From NCBI RefSeq assembly GCF_000208925.1, contig NW_001914974.1, forward strand, positions 1 to 49,118: a DNA stretch of 49,118 nt, in the 5' to 3' direction. Shown here one piece after another: positions 7,661-17,827 of the stretch; position 1 is the stretch's first letter, and each line of letters starts with the position of its first letter. The notes below the pieces were generated by a model. That model saw only the letters and a program-made list of their open reading frames with translations, was not told where the DNA came from and searched no databases. Source of the stretch: Entamoeba histolytica HM-1:IMSS. Lineage: Eukaryota > Evosea > Mastigamoebida > Endamoebidae. The position numbers were made by a program, and so were the translations under genes.

Positions 7661-9901
7661 ATGAGCAAGAAGGTTCAACAAGTTGACCCTGTTACTGAAT
7701 CAAATCAAAAACAAAATAATATGGCAATGTACACGGATCTTATGAGAAGAGCCATGGACCATAAAAATTATAATGAAGCACTTGAAAATGCATATAAAAT
7801 TTGTGAACAAATGAACACCACAAATTTGATTCCAGCACAATATTATAATTTATATCTTGTATTACAACAATGTTTAAGTGTATTAGACATGTATTTAAGA
7901 ACTGACTATATTGCCGATGGAAATGATATACTTGACTTATATGAAGAAGTACAAACTTATCAATGTGCTGTTGCTCGTTTATATTTGATGTGTATTGTTG
8001 GTTCAGCTGCAGTTAAATCAAAGAAAGTAGGTATAGTTGTATTTTTAAAAGATATTATTGAAATGTCACGTGCTGTACAACACCCAACAAAAGGAATTTT
8101 CTTAAGAAATTATATTCTTGATTGTGTTAAATCAATTCTTCCTAGTTCTACCACTGAAGAACCATCTGAAGGTAATTTGATCAATTCAATTGAATTCCTT
8201 TTGAACAATTTCTCAGAAATGTGTCGTTTATTAGTACGTTTAACACAAGGGCCACAAGTTACAGAACAAAAAGTAGAAGAACAACAACAATTATGTCAAG
8301 TTGTCGGTAAAAATTTAATGATTATGTCTAATCTTGATGGTGTTTCTTTAGAATTATATTCTACTAATATTTTACCAAGATTTCTTGAACAAGTTCTCCT
8401 TTCTAGAGATAAAGTCACTCAAGACTATCTCTATGATGCTCTTATTCAAGCCTTTCCAGCTGATTATCAACTTGCAACTCTTCACCTTCTTCTTCATTCA
8501 TTAGGAGGTGTTGTAGCAAATGTTGGAATTAGAAGAATATTATGTTCATTAATGGAACGAATTTCTAGTTATGTTTCAGCTAATCCACAAATAGAACGTA
8601 ATATGGATATGTTCAAGATCTTTTCTACTCACATTTCACAAATTGTTAAAACACAAACACTTACTTGTGAAGAATATGTTAGTGTCTATGCTACTCTTGC
8701 TCATTTAGTAATTGTCTGGCATAATGAAGATGATGCTTATACACAATTAAATGCTATTAATGATAATGTTTATGACTATCTTACTACTCAACAAAATATT
8801 AGCATTGAAGCTGCTAATGCTTTAATGTCTCTTCTTCAATTCCCATTCACTAAATACAATGTTCTTAAGGTTATTCAACTCAGAGTTTATCCTGAATTAA
8901 TTAATTTACTTCCATACACTTTAAGACATGAAACTCATAGATTTGTTGCTAAAAAAGTTACTGAAAAGAATCATATCTCTTCTACTGGAGATATTATGGT
9001 TTTAACTATTCGTTGTATTGAAACCCTTTATCAAGACACTAAAGATATGACACCATTAAATGATGAAGAACTTGCTATTGATTGTAATTTATTCAAAACA
9101 GTTGCATTATCATCTACTGTTAGTACAGAGTCTTTCTTTGATATTGTAAGAGAAGTTAAAAATGCAGTAAAGAATGCAGGAAACCGTAGATCTTTGATGA
9201 TACTTCCCACAGTCATTTCTATGTATTTAAGAGCTATTCCAGTTATTACAGATAAAAAAGATGATATGTTTAAATGTGTCTTTGATATATTGAAGACTCT
9301 TAAAACTTTATCTCATTTTGTTGCTTTAAAGTGTTGTGTTGAAGTTGGTAGTGCTGCTGCTCAAGCAAAATATTCCCAAGCTTCTTATTTCTTTGAAACA
9401 GCATTAACTATGTATGAAGATGAAACTGATATTCCAAAAGAAGAGTCATTAAAACTTATTCTGTCTACTTTAGCATCATGTTCATTAGAAGATGATATGA
9501 ATGAAGTTTACATTATTGGATGTGGTAAATTTATTCAACTTCTACAAGACTCTTTCCAAAAAGGAAAATTATATTGTCAAGTATCATCTGCTTTATTCAA
9601 TGAACAAAGAAAAGTTGCTAAACAATCAGTTAGTTATTTACAAAAAGCAGTTAAAGAAGCTGGTTTATGTCAAGTTGCAGAGCAAAACATAGAATTATTG
9701 ATTGATATCTTAAATATCTATATCATTCATTTTATTCGAGATAATTCAGAAATAACTGCAGAATATATTAATAACTTTGCTAATGTTATTAAAGAAAGTA
9801 TTTCCCAAACTGAGATTCCAAAATTACAATCCTATTATAAGGAAACAGCAGACTATATTGCAACAAGAACTGAAGATAAAGTCAAACAACTTCAACTCTA
9901 A
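7661..9901 (+). CDS. VPS35: Retromer subunit Vps35
   Basis: 746 residues in one exon, close to the usual 750-800. Vps35 is the alpha-solenoid backbone of the retromer cargo-recognition complex (with Vps26 and Vps29), which recycles receptors from endosomes. Family signatures: the N-terminal Vps26-binding motif PRLYLM appears as ARLYLM (residues 105-110) within VARLYLMCIVGSA; GIFLRNYIL (PLRGLFLRNYLL in animals); and NSIEFLLNNFSEMCRLLVRL (MDFVLLNFAEMNKLWVRMQ in animals). The rest is helical repeats to the end with no low-complexity insert. The Pro-to-Ala change in the PRLYLM motif is the only oddity seen. A doubled GAACT lies just upstream. Confidence 0.93.
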   Translation: MSKKVQQVDPVTESNQKQNNMAMYTDLMRRAMDHKNYNEALENAYKICEQMNTTNLIPAQYYNLYLVLQQCLSVLDMYLRTDYIADGNDILDLYEEVQTYQCAVARLYLMCIVGSAAVKSKKVGIVVFLKDIIEMSRAVQHPTKGIFLRNYILDCVKSILPSSTTEEPSEGNLINSIEFLLNNFSEMCRLLVRLTQGPQVTEQKVEEQQQLCQVVGKNLMIMSNLDGVSLELYSTNILPRFLEQVLLSRDKVTQDYLYDALIQAFPADYQLATLHLLLHSLGGVVANVGIRRILCSLMERISSYVSANPQIERNMDMFKIFSTHISQIVKTQTLTCEEYVSVYATLAHLVIVWHNEDDAYTQLNAINDNVYDYLTTQQNISIEAANALMSLLQFPFTKYNVLKVIQLRVYPELINLLPYTLRHETHRFVAKKVTEKNHISSTGDIMVLTIRCIETLYQDTKDMTPLNDEELAIDCNLFKTVALSSTVSTESFFDIVREVKNAVKNAGNRRSLMILPTVISMYLRAIPVITDKKDDMFKCVFDILKTLKTLSHFVALKCCVEVGSAAAQAKYSQASYFFETALTMYEDETDIPKEESLKLILSTLASCSLEDDMNEVYIIGCGKFIQLLQDSFQKGKLYCQVSSALFNEQRKVAKQSVSYLQKAVKEAGLCQVAEQNIELLIDILNIYIIHFIRDNSEITAEYINNFANVIKESISQTEIPKLQSYYKETADYIATRTEDKVKQLQL

Positions 9902-10018
9902 TTTATCGAATTTTTCTCTGATAAAGAATAATGGATAGGTTTTCTCTTTTGAAAAATTATATTATAATTTATAGTGAAAATTTCTAATTAAAACTATACT
10001 TTTTATTTTCAATTCATC

Positions 10019-10999
10019 ATGAAGCCATTTGGATGTATTATTGATATTGATGGAGTTCTTATTAGGGATGGATGTAAAATCGAAGGAGCAGACAAAGGTA
10101 TTGAATTACTTGAAGAACATAAAGTACCATATTGCTTATTAACTAATGGTCATGGAAATGCTCAATATAAAGCAGATATCGTTAATAAGGCATTAGGAAC
10201 TCATGTCACTCCAGAACAAATTATTTTAGCAGTTTCACCTCTTAAAGACTTAGTAAATGATTTTGAAGATAAGCCAGTATTAATAATTGGCAAAGAAATG
10301 GAGATGGACACCGTTCGAAGTTTTGGGTTTAAACATCCAATTTATTATGAAGATTATGCTACACTTAACCCTGCACAATTTCCTGACAGATACCAAGCTG
10401 TTCACTCTTATTCTATTCATTCTGAATTAGATGAACATACACAAATTGCAGCTATATTTATTGCCCATACTCCATTGAATTGGGGAGAAGCAATTCAAAT
10501 TATTTGTGATGTTTTAAGATCAAAAGATGGAAGTCTTGCCTCTATCATAGACAATAACATTATTTTAACACAGAGAATACCAATTTATTTATGTAATCCT
10601 GACTTTGACTATGCAGGAAAATTCTCTTTACCCCGTATGACAGTTGGTGCTTTTGGAACATGTTTAAATACAATTTGGAAGTCAATCACAAACCAAGACC
10701 TTAATATCCAGTTTATGGGAAAACCATATCGTCTCTCATACAAAATGGCTGAAAATGTCATTCTTAAATATAACAATAACATAACTCTTTTTTATGGAAT
10801 TGGGGATAATCCAATTTCTGATATTCGAGGGGCAAACAGTATGAAAACTGAATCACCGTATAATTATACTTCTGTCCTTGTTGAGTCAGGTTGTGGTAAT
10901 GAAGAGTCTCTCAAAAAAGATCCACCAGACATTGTGTCGTCAAATTTCCTTATGGCTGTGAAAAAAATATTAAAAATAAATGGAATTTCTATTAATTAA
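10019..10999 (+). CDS. HAD-superfamily phosphatase, CECR5/HDHD5 type
   Basis: 326 residues. Motif I is DIDGVL (Asp9, Asp11), with the PFGCIIDIDGVLIRDG context typical of HAD subfamily IIA. Motif II is LLTNGHGN, followed by EQIILAVSPLKDLV (compare QVILSHSPMKLF in HDHD5). Motif III lysine is probably in GKPYRLSYKMAE. Motif IV is FYGIGDNPISDIRGAN. The long cap between motifs II and III fits the CECR5 family, sometimes mitochondrial in other eukaryotes; here there is no targeting sequence, so the protein is presumably cytosolic. Substrate unknown. It lies 117 bp downstream of VPS35 on the same strand, but its own AT-rich leader suggests a separate transcript. Confidence 0.85.
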   Translation: MKPFGCIIDIDGVLIRDGCKIEGADKGIELLEEHKVPYCLLTNGHGNAQYKADIVNKALGTHVTPEQIILAVSPLKDLVNDFEDKPVLIIGKEMEMDTVRSFGFKHPIYYEDYATLNPAQFPDRYQAVHSYSIHSELDEHTQIAAIFIAHTPLNWGEAIQIICDVLRSKDGSLASIIDNNIILTQRIPIYLCNPDFDYAGKFSLPRMTVGAFGTCLNTIWKSITNQDLNIQFMGKPYRLSYKMAENVILKYNNNITLFYGIGDNPISDIRGANSMKTESPYNYTSVLVESGCGNEESLKKDPPDIVSSNFLMAVKKILKINGISIN

Positions 11000-11301
11000 T
11001 TTTTAGATTTATGAGTTATTGTTTATTCTAATGACACAAAGCTAAAACAAAAAATTATTTAATTTATTTCTTACTATCATACTTATTTCTTTCTATTTGT
11101 TGTTGTTTTCTCGTACAATAAAATACCAACTTCTCCATATTGTTGATGGTGTATATTCATTAGTATTATTTTTTTCTTAGTTTCTGCAACTTCTTGTGGT
11201 GTGAGTATTTTAATTTCTTTTTCAAAGATTATTTTCAATTATTCTTTATTTTGTACTTCTATCAATTTATTTATTTCTGTTTTGTTATGTATTTTTTATT
11301 A
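11000..11301. other. Intergenic DNA beside the left repeat arm
   Basis: About 300 bp between the HAD gene and the repeat arm. It holds only the protein relic listed separately; no RNA gene or intact frame seen. Confidence 0.6.
11083..11296 (-). pseudogene. Short relic of an unrecognised coding sequence
   Basis: On the minus strand a frame with protein-like composition reads NKTEINKLIEVQNKE, stop, then LKIIFEKEIKILTPQEVAET and MNIHHQQYGEVGILLYEK before a TAA at 11085-11083. The codon usage looks like Entamoeba coding DNA, unlike the surrounding AT-rich spacer. The in-frame TAA could come from CAA. There is no start codon and the frame is lost at the edge of the repeat arm (11302), as if the arm truncated it. 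Parent family not recognised. Confidence 0.4.
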
Positions 11302-12443
11302 TGATATTGTTTGTATATTGTTTGTGTTTTATTTTGATATTTATTTCTATTGTGATAATACAGTTTGTTTCTATTAAAATTGTTGTTAAAATAATTATGA
11401 CAATGAAAATGAATGAAATAAACAATATTATCAATGTAGTGTTAGTTATGATAATGATTAATAATATAATGATTCATATAATTCTATCAATACAGATAAT
11501 ACATATTTCACTCATTCTTCTATCATTTATATTTGTTTATTGATATGAATTTCTTTTGCTCTGTTTATTTGTTTTAATATTATTTGTTATGTTTCTTGTT
11601 ATTCATCATTTTCTTTATAATTAAATAAAAAGAGAAAGAATCAGAATGATTCAAATAAGATAAAAAATAAAATTAATGTTGAATTGATAGAATAATGAAA
11701 TAAAAGAAAATGATAAGAAAGAAATACATAATTATACAAGTAGTACTAATGTATATGTTTATTCATTATTAGAATGTTATAAAAATGAATAATAAATAAC
11801 ACCTTTAACAAATAATAGAAAGACAGTGTATTGAATTAATCATGTTGTATTATTATCATTTCATTATATAATATTTAATTTATTCTTTTATTAGTCTTTT
11901 TGTGTTATTTCATTTTATTATTTGATATTTATCATTGAAAACAATATTATTTAAATTAATAATACAATTATTTTCTATTGAATATTACTATTCAATTAGT
12001 TGGTTATTCTCTTCATTTTTATTTTGACTTTCTTGTTTATTTCAATTTATATCTACTCATGTCATTTCTTTCATATATATCAATTATATTCATTATTTTT
12101 TATTCTTGTTTCAATTCTTGTTTCTTGTTGTTAATCAATTATTTATTATTACATCATTTGACAATAAAATGAGTATTATCCATTTTCTATTATTTTAAAT
12201 AAAAATAAAAATTTTTAGAATAACCTTCTAATTTTAATAAAAATAAAAATGCACGAAGTGGGGTTTGATCCCACGCATCTTTCGATATCCGCGCCTAAAG
12301 CGGACGCCTTAGACCACTCGGCCATTCGTGCTTCTCTTTATATTACTTTTTATTCTCTTATTAGTCTTTTTCTTCTTTTAACTCTTTCTTATCCGTTGTT
12401 GTGTCTTATTCCTTTGAATATTATGTTTTGATATTTTCTTTAT
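11302..12443 (+). repeat. Left arm of a 1,142-bp inverted repeat
   Basis: This segment is the reverse complement of 47240-48381. Paired coordinates sum to 59683 at every point compared, so there are no gaps. Only a few mismatches are seen, near the two ends (for example around 11315 and at 12433). Outside 11302 and 12443 similarity stops abruptly. The arm contains one tRNA-Leu gene and otherwise AT-rich DNA. Its hydrophobic open frames (for example 11301-11543 and 11978-12172) are composition artefacts. In Entamoeba most tRNA genes lie in tandem array units about 0.5-1.8 kb long; this arm could be one such unit or a dispersed copy. Confidence 0.92.
12250..12331 (-). tRNA. tRNA-Leu (anticodon UAG)
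   Basis: 82 nt. Acceptor stem GCACGAA/TTCGTGC with discriminator A, D arm GGCCGAGTGGTCTAAGGC, anticodon stem TCCGC/GCGGA with loop TTTAGGC (anticodon TAG), a class II long variable arm with ATC-GAAA-GAT hairpin, T stem GTGGG/CCCAC. The long variable arm and G-rich D loop fit leucine. No intron. The T loop is ATCAAAC, so position 54 is A and not the usual T. A TTTTT tract follows the 3' end directly and would terminate Pol III. Confidence 0.95.
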
Positions 12444-13449
12444 CAACATATTATTTTATAGTATATTCACTGTTTAATTCAATTTCTTTATTTCATAGTT
12501 TTTGTTCTTATTGTGATTTAAGTATGTTAATGTGTTTTATTTGTGTTTTGATAAATTGAACTTTGTTAAATAAAAAGATGAAATGAATAAGACATATCAT
12601 TATTAAATTTAATATTTCATAGTTAATACAACAATTTCTATTTTACATTTATTCTATCAATCATTTCTGTTTCTTTATTCTATGTATTTTATATGTCGTC
12701 TTTTTGTTTCATTCTTCTTCATATTCTTTTATTCTCTATTTATTTCATCATTCATTATTTCAATTTTATCATAGTTTTAATGTCATCATTTTCTATTTTA
12801 TTATCTTTATTTTTATTTTCAAACATAACTATCTATTAGTCATCCAATTTTATCATTTCATATATTTCTATCATTTGATTGTTTCTAATATTATTTTATA
12901 TTCAATAACATTTATTATTTGTTATTTGACAACTCAATTATTCTTATTTATTGTTATTTTCTTCTATTTCATTGTTTTTCATGAAAATAGAATTGAATAA
13001 TAATAATAATAACATTAGATATTGTTTATTAAACATGTTTTAGTTGAACAATGTCATATAATTGTTTTAGTATTATTTAAATATTTTATTCTTATTCAAT
13101 TTATTAACTTTATCCACTTTTATTTCTATTTTACTTGAAATAATATGTCTTTCAAATATTCATATTTGATTTGAGGCTATTCATTATTTCTCTTTCATTC
13201 ATATTTATCACTTTCTTTATATTCATTATTATCATTAAAGAGTAACTCATTATGGTTGTTTACCATTTGATGGTATTTCTTTTTATTTTATCTTGAAATG
13301 TATAATTTTCATTTCTAACACAATACAATAATAAATAAAATAGTATCTCACTCATACTTCATTTTGAAAATGATTGTTCACTGTCATTAAATGATTATTA
13401 TAAGTTTATAATGAATAATATGTTAAATATAAAAGGAATGTTAATTGAA
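12444..13449. other. AT-rich intergenic DNA
   Basis: About 1 kb of T-rich sequence between the left repeat arm and the RME-8-like gene. A hydrophobic frame at 12704-13000 is a product of the T-rich composition. I see no RNA gene, conserved motif or coding remnant. Confidence 0.6.
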
Positions 13450-16350
13450 TTATTTAAGTTCGGGTGGTGCATCTGGTCGATGGATTGATGCATCTTCTGC
13501 TGCAGTCAATAGTCCTACAGCCCCACTTGATGTAGGACCAGCAATATACCCAGCAATAGATGGTGCACCAGAAAGATAGAGAACATGTTTTTGTCTTGAA
13601 TATTTAGCCCATGAAGGATGTTGGTCTAAACAATATTCTAATTGTTCTGAATGTGTAGAATCTTGTAAAGCATTCTGTAAAGCATCAACTATTAATGCTT
13701 TCACTTCTGGGGAAGATGATCCAAGTTGTTGGTCAAGATTACCATCAAGTATTTTGAATATTGATTCTTGAACATCTTCTCCACATAATTTTGGAACAAA
13801 ACATAATACCCCCTTACAATCAACATCAGATGTCATTGATCTAAAGATATCTGAAATTAGTTGTGCTTGATCCACCATTTGTGTAATGGTAATAGCAAGA
13901 ATAGGTACTGCATTTTCATCAATCAATTTTTCTTTACATTCTTTATTACTTACAATAACTTGAAGAATAATAAAGAGAGATTCACTTGGTGCTTTCTTTA
14001 ATAATTCTACGAGTTTAGATAAATGACCCGATGGTGCTAAATAATCTAAACATTGTGGTTGATTAGTATAAAACACTGCTGCTGTTTTAGCAAGAACATC
14101 CATTAAAGTAACATCTCGTTGTCTAACAGCTTCTTGATACTTATTAAATAATCCATCACTAAATCCATTTGGATTATTAAGTGGACATGTAGGATTTTTA
14201 TTAAGAATTCTAATAAATACACCTCCAATACATAATTCATTTTCAAGTTCTTTATATTTAAATGCAAAAGTATCTGGAACTTGCCATTTAACTGTTGGGT
14301 CAGAAAGTTGTTTTGTGTAAAATGCCTTAGTCATTTTACCAATGAAAATTCCAACATCATTTTTCATTTCTGAATTCCAAATTAATTCTGGTGTTTCTGT
14401 AGTTGAATCTAGTAAAATAACTGCTCCTCTTGCATCCATTTTCATCGTATTAATAATAGAAATTGGGAAGAATTTACTTAGTGTTAATGAAACTTTAGGT
14501 CCAATACCTGGCGTAGTAGACATTTTACCAATTAGTTGAGATACAAGAACTCTTCTTTCAAGTTCACTGTCATTAACAAAATGATTTAAAAGATAAAGTA
14601 ATCCTCCTCTAATTATTCCTTGTTGTAATCCTGTTGTTACTGAGAATAGTGATTGTGTTAATGGTACTACTTCTTCAAGATATTCTGTTGGATGAAGTAA
14701 TACAAGGAATTTAGATAATACTTTAGATTTAGCAACAATTTCAACACATTGTCCATTACTTACAATTCGTTTAACACAATGTAATATTGATTTTTGAACA
14801 ATTGGGTCATCTGGTTCTTCTTTTAATAAATTAAATAATAATTCTAATAATTCATTATCATCACAAACGGCATTAATAACATCATATTGATCAAACACAT
14901 TACAAATAGCAATAGCTCTAAGTTGTTCCCATTCTTTATTCATTTCATTTATTTTTAAACATGCTCTTAGGAAAATAATAGGATCTGGTAGTGGTTCACA
15001 TGTTCTTATTTGTTCATTAAAGAGTCTAATATAAACTCCATTAATAATTAATTCTTTCTTTAATGATGGGAATCTAAATAGTTCATATTCTTTTGGTGTC
15101 CATTCCATTGTTCCATTTAAGTGTGCATCAATATAATCAATTAATTCTTGTCTTGTTTTGTTTGTCCATAATAAGTATGGTGTTTGTGTTGTAGATGTAA
15201 TTAAACTGAGTGTTTCCCCAACACTACCATGTCTAATTCGTAGTCCAAGTTGTGGTGTAAATAATGCAAACACTGCTTTTGTTTCTTCTGTATTTTCTTG
15301 GATTTTAACTAACTCTTTCATTGCTAATAATGACATTCCAGCAATAGCATTTTTCATTTGATGAATACTTTCTTGTTCTGCTTCTTCAAGTGTTGGGTCA
15401 TATGATAATATTCTGTGAATTAAATATCCAAGATAATTTCTATTATACATATCATTTCTTATTTCTTCATCCTTTGAGAAACATGTTATACATTCTAGTG
15501 ATGCTTCTACAACTCCAAGTAAGTCACTTCCAAGACACATCTTAATATTAGACAATATTGTATTACTTTTTTTAATTTCTGCTAATGACTCTGTAAATTT
15601 AGATGCAACTGCCATAGCTCTAAGAATATATCTAATACTTGCTACCTTATTTTCTTTAATTTGTCCACATAATCCATCTAATATTTTTAATAATGTTCCA
15701 ATTCCTCCCATTCTAGCTAATTCTTGAACATTTAATGTAGAGTATAATCATTAGAAATCAAATATGAATTAACATTTTCACCTATTTCAGTATTATTATC
15801 ATAGAGTTTATGACCAAATAATGCAAAAGAATGAATTTTATTATTGAATTGAACTATAGAATATTCAGGCATGAATTGAGATAAAGATAATTCTGAATTA
15901 ATAACATAATCATTAGGAGTAGTTTTTTGAGAANNNNNNNNNNNNNNNNNNNNNNNNNNNNNNNNNNNNNNNNNNNNNNNNNNNNNNNNNNNNNNNNNNN
16001 NNNNNNNNNNNNNNNNNNNNNNNNNNNNNNNNNATTTATATTTCTTGAAGTATACAAATAACATAACTTCTTGCAGTTGATATTAATTTTTGTTTTTTTC
16101 CATTAACTTTAACAATAAATTCATCTGCATTTTCTGTACATGAAATTTCTGTAATACTTGTCCATTCCCATACTTCAATTAATTCATATGTTCCACTAGT
16201 AAGTAGTGCAACAAAATCTTTTGAAATACACATTTGTAAATCTTTATTTGCTATTAATCTAACTCTCTTAACTAATACTCTTTTCTCTGTTACTTGTGAA
16301 AAGAATTTAATTGAGAGAGAACCTGTTGGATATTTACTAAGTTCACTCAT
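13450..16350 (-). CDS. RME-8/DNAJC13-like endosomal protein, interrupted by an assembly gap
   Basis: The C-terminal 753 codons (13450-15711) are intact. They contain two IWN-type repeats (LLWTNKTRQELIDYI with ELIINGVYIRLFNE; ELIWNSEMKNDVGIFI with ELCIGGVFIRILNK), long ARM-like helices, and a C-terminus WAKYSRQKHVLYL plus IAGYIAGP like DNAJC13. The N-terminal piece (ATG 16350 to about 16039) resembles the PH-like start of RME-8. RME-8 binds endosomal PI3P and recruits Hsc70 through a J domain. No J domain is visible; it may lie in the 100-N gap (15934-16033), whose true size is unknown. Two defects flank the gap: a TAA at 16036-16038, and a one-base frame break near 15732-15745 between LISNDYTLH and NVQELARMGGI. 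Both look like low-quality contig ends. Confidence 0.75.
15934..16033. other. Assembly gap of 100 N
   Basis: Exactly 100 N, a common placeholder size. It lies inside the RME-8-like gene, between its N-terminal domain and the C-terminal solenoid. The real missing length may be several kb, since animal RME-8 is about 2,240 residues. Confidence 0.95.
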
Positions 16351-16366
16351 TTATTTGTTTATTTTC

Positions 16367-16371
16367 AGTTC
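16367..16371 (-). promoter_or_regulatory. GAAC element of the RME-8-like gene
   Basis: GAACT on the minus strand, 16 nt before the ATG at 16350. Confidence 0.45.
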
Positions 16372-16484
16372 TTCTTTTCATTTTCTGTTTCTTCATTTTA
16401 TTTCTTCTCTTTCCTTCTCTTTTTCTTTTTTATTTCTTCAAAATTTAACCCAAACTTTTCTTTTATCTTATTTTAATTCCTCAC

Positions 16485-17633
16485 TTATTTATACCAATTA
16501 TTTATTCGTTGCTTCATCCGCTCACTTTGTTCTTTTGTAACTCTTCCTTTCTTTTTTCTTATTTCTTGTGTTGCTATCCTTTCTTCTAATTCCCCTCTTG
16601 CTTTTTCTTCAACTAATTCGTCTGTTTCAACTCCCCTTGCTTCTTCAAAACAACATGGATGTACTGCTTCAAAACACACCCCCGCACGCACCATAGGTAC
16701 TGCTGCACATCCTACCATCATTCCTCTCATAAATCTATTCTGTGTTGTAAACAATCCATCTTTAAATTCAACTTGAATATCAGGCATTTCATACATTTTA
16801 TCTTTTAAATCTTTTAACGATTCAGCAATTAAAAATATTTGTGGAATTGGTGCAAGTTCATGTTTAAATATTGTTTCAATTTCTATGCCTTCTATTTCCG
16901 TGCTTTTAGTTTGTTTTTCTATTTCTTCTTTTGCTCTTTTTTGTTTTTCATTTGGAGGTAATGCTTTAAATGATGGGTCTTTTTCAAGTACTTCTTTGAT
17001 GTGATTAATAACTCCTTTCATTTGAATCTCTTCAATAGCTCCATTAGTAATTAATTCACCAAGAACATTAGCTGATGCTAATGCTGCATATTGTCCTCCT
17101 GTCAATTGTGCTACTGCTCGCATTAATGTTCTTAAATATTCACTTGTTAATGGCTCAGCACCTACACAATATATGACAATATCTTTGTTCATACACTCTC
17201 GTACTTCTTTAAGTAAATCACATCCACATGGACATCCTTTAGGAAATCCATCTCCTTCCCTAATAAACCCATGAGGTGGTGCATCACCAATCCAAACTAT
17301 CACCTTTGCTGCTTTTTCTCGATATTTTAAATTACTTGCACAGTGCATTGCACAACAAACAGACTCTGGTGTATCTCCTCCTCCATTTGCATCCATCTTA
17401 TTAACGGCTTCTTTAATGCACTTCATAGAATCAGTAAAATCTGTGAGTCTAAATGCAAAAGAACTATCTTGTGGTGGATGGTCTTTATATTCAACAAGTG
17501 CAAATCTAACATTACATTTCTCTGATTGTATAATTGTATTTATTATTTTCTCAATGCTTTGTTGTGCAGCATTAAGATATGAACCCATAGATCCTGTGGT
17601 ATCACATAAAAACACTAAATCAAGTTCAGTCAT
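16485..17633 (-). CDS. VWA-domain protein of the VwkA (alpha-kinase) type, without kinase
   Basis: 382 residues in one exon. Residues 1-210 form a von Willebrand A domain with a complete MIDAS metal site: DTTGSMGSYL (DxTxS), Thr in NGGGDTPESV, and Asp in VWIGDAPPHGF. The GGGDTPE and DAPPHG signatures are those of the VWA domain in Dictyostelium VwkA and related alpha-kinase proteins. No alpha-kinase domain follows. The last 170 residues contain helices, a Cys-rich AVHPCCFEEARG patch and a highly charged C-terminal coil (KARGELEERIATQEIRKKKG). A short Cys cluster GCPCGC (about 133-138) may bind metal. No signal peptide, so it is likely cytosolic. Function unknown beyond a probable protein-binding role. 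Confidence 0.85.
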   Translation of the reverse strand: MTELDLVFLCDTTGSMGSYLNAAQQSIEKIINTIIQSEKCNVRFALVEYKDHPPQDSSFAFRLTDFTDSMKCIKEAVNKMDANGGGDTPESVCCAMHCASNLKYREKAAKVIVWIGDAPPHGFIREGDGFPKGCPCGCDLLKEVRECMNKDIVIYCVGAEPLTSEYLRTLMRAVAQLTGGQYAALASANVLGELITNGAIEEIQMKGVINHIKEVLEKDPSFKALPPNEKQKRAKEEIEKQTKSTEIEGIEIETIFKHELAPIPQIFLIAESLKDLKDKMYEMPDIQVEFKDGLFTTQNRFMRGMMVGCAAVPMVRAGVCFEAVHPCCFEEARGVETDELVEEKARGELEERIATQEIRKKKGRVTKEQSERMKQRINNWYK

Positions 17634-17805
17634 TCAATGTATTATTAATGAATTTTAGTATTTTTAAGTTTTTTCATCATTTCTTCTTGTTTTTGCTTTT
17701 CTTTTTGATGTTTTTAATGTAAAAGTTGTTTTTTTATACTTTGATAATTCTAACAAGAGAAGTTGAAAGAATTTTTATGGTTAATGTATTATAAAAAATT
17801 GAAAA

Positions 17806-17810
17806 GAACT
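17806..17810 (+). promoter_or_regulatory. GAAC element of the tail-anchored coiled-coil gene
   Basis: GAACT followed by TATAA, 17 nt before the ATG at 17828. Confidence 0.5.
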
Positions 17811-17827
17811 TATAATAAAAGACTGAT

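Noticed and set aside
11301..12172. Hydrophobic open frames in the left repeat arm, mirrored at 47511-48421
   Set aside because: Very T-rich DNA gives Ile/Leu/Phe-rich frames; no start context, no domain. Identity between arms comes from the repeat and is not coding conservation.
12249..12431. 60-codon frame over the tRNA (mirrored at 47252-47434)
   Set aside because: It lies across the tRNA-Leu gene on the opposite strand and has no independent support.
12704..13000. 98-codon frame rich in Phe/Tyr/Ile
   Set aside because: Composition artefact of T-rich spacer; no coding character.
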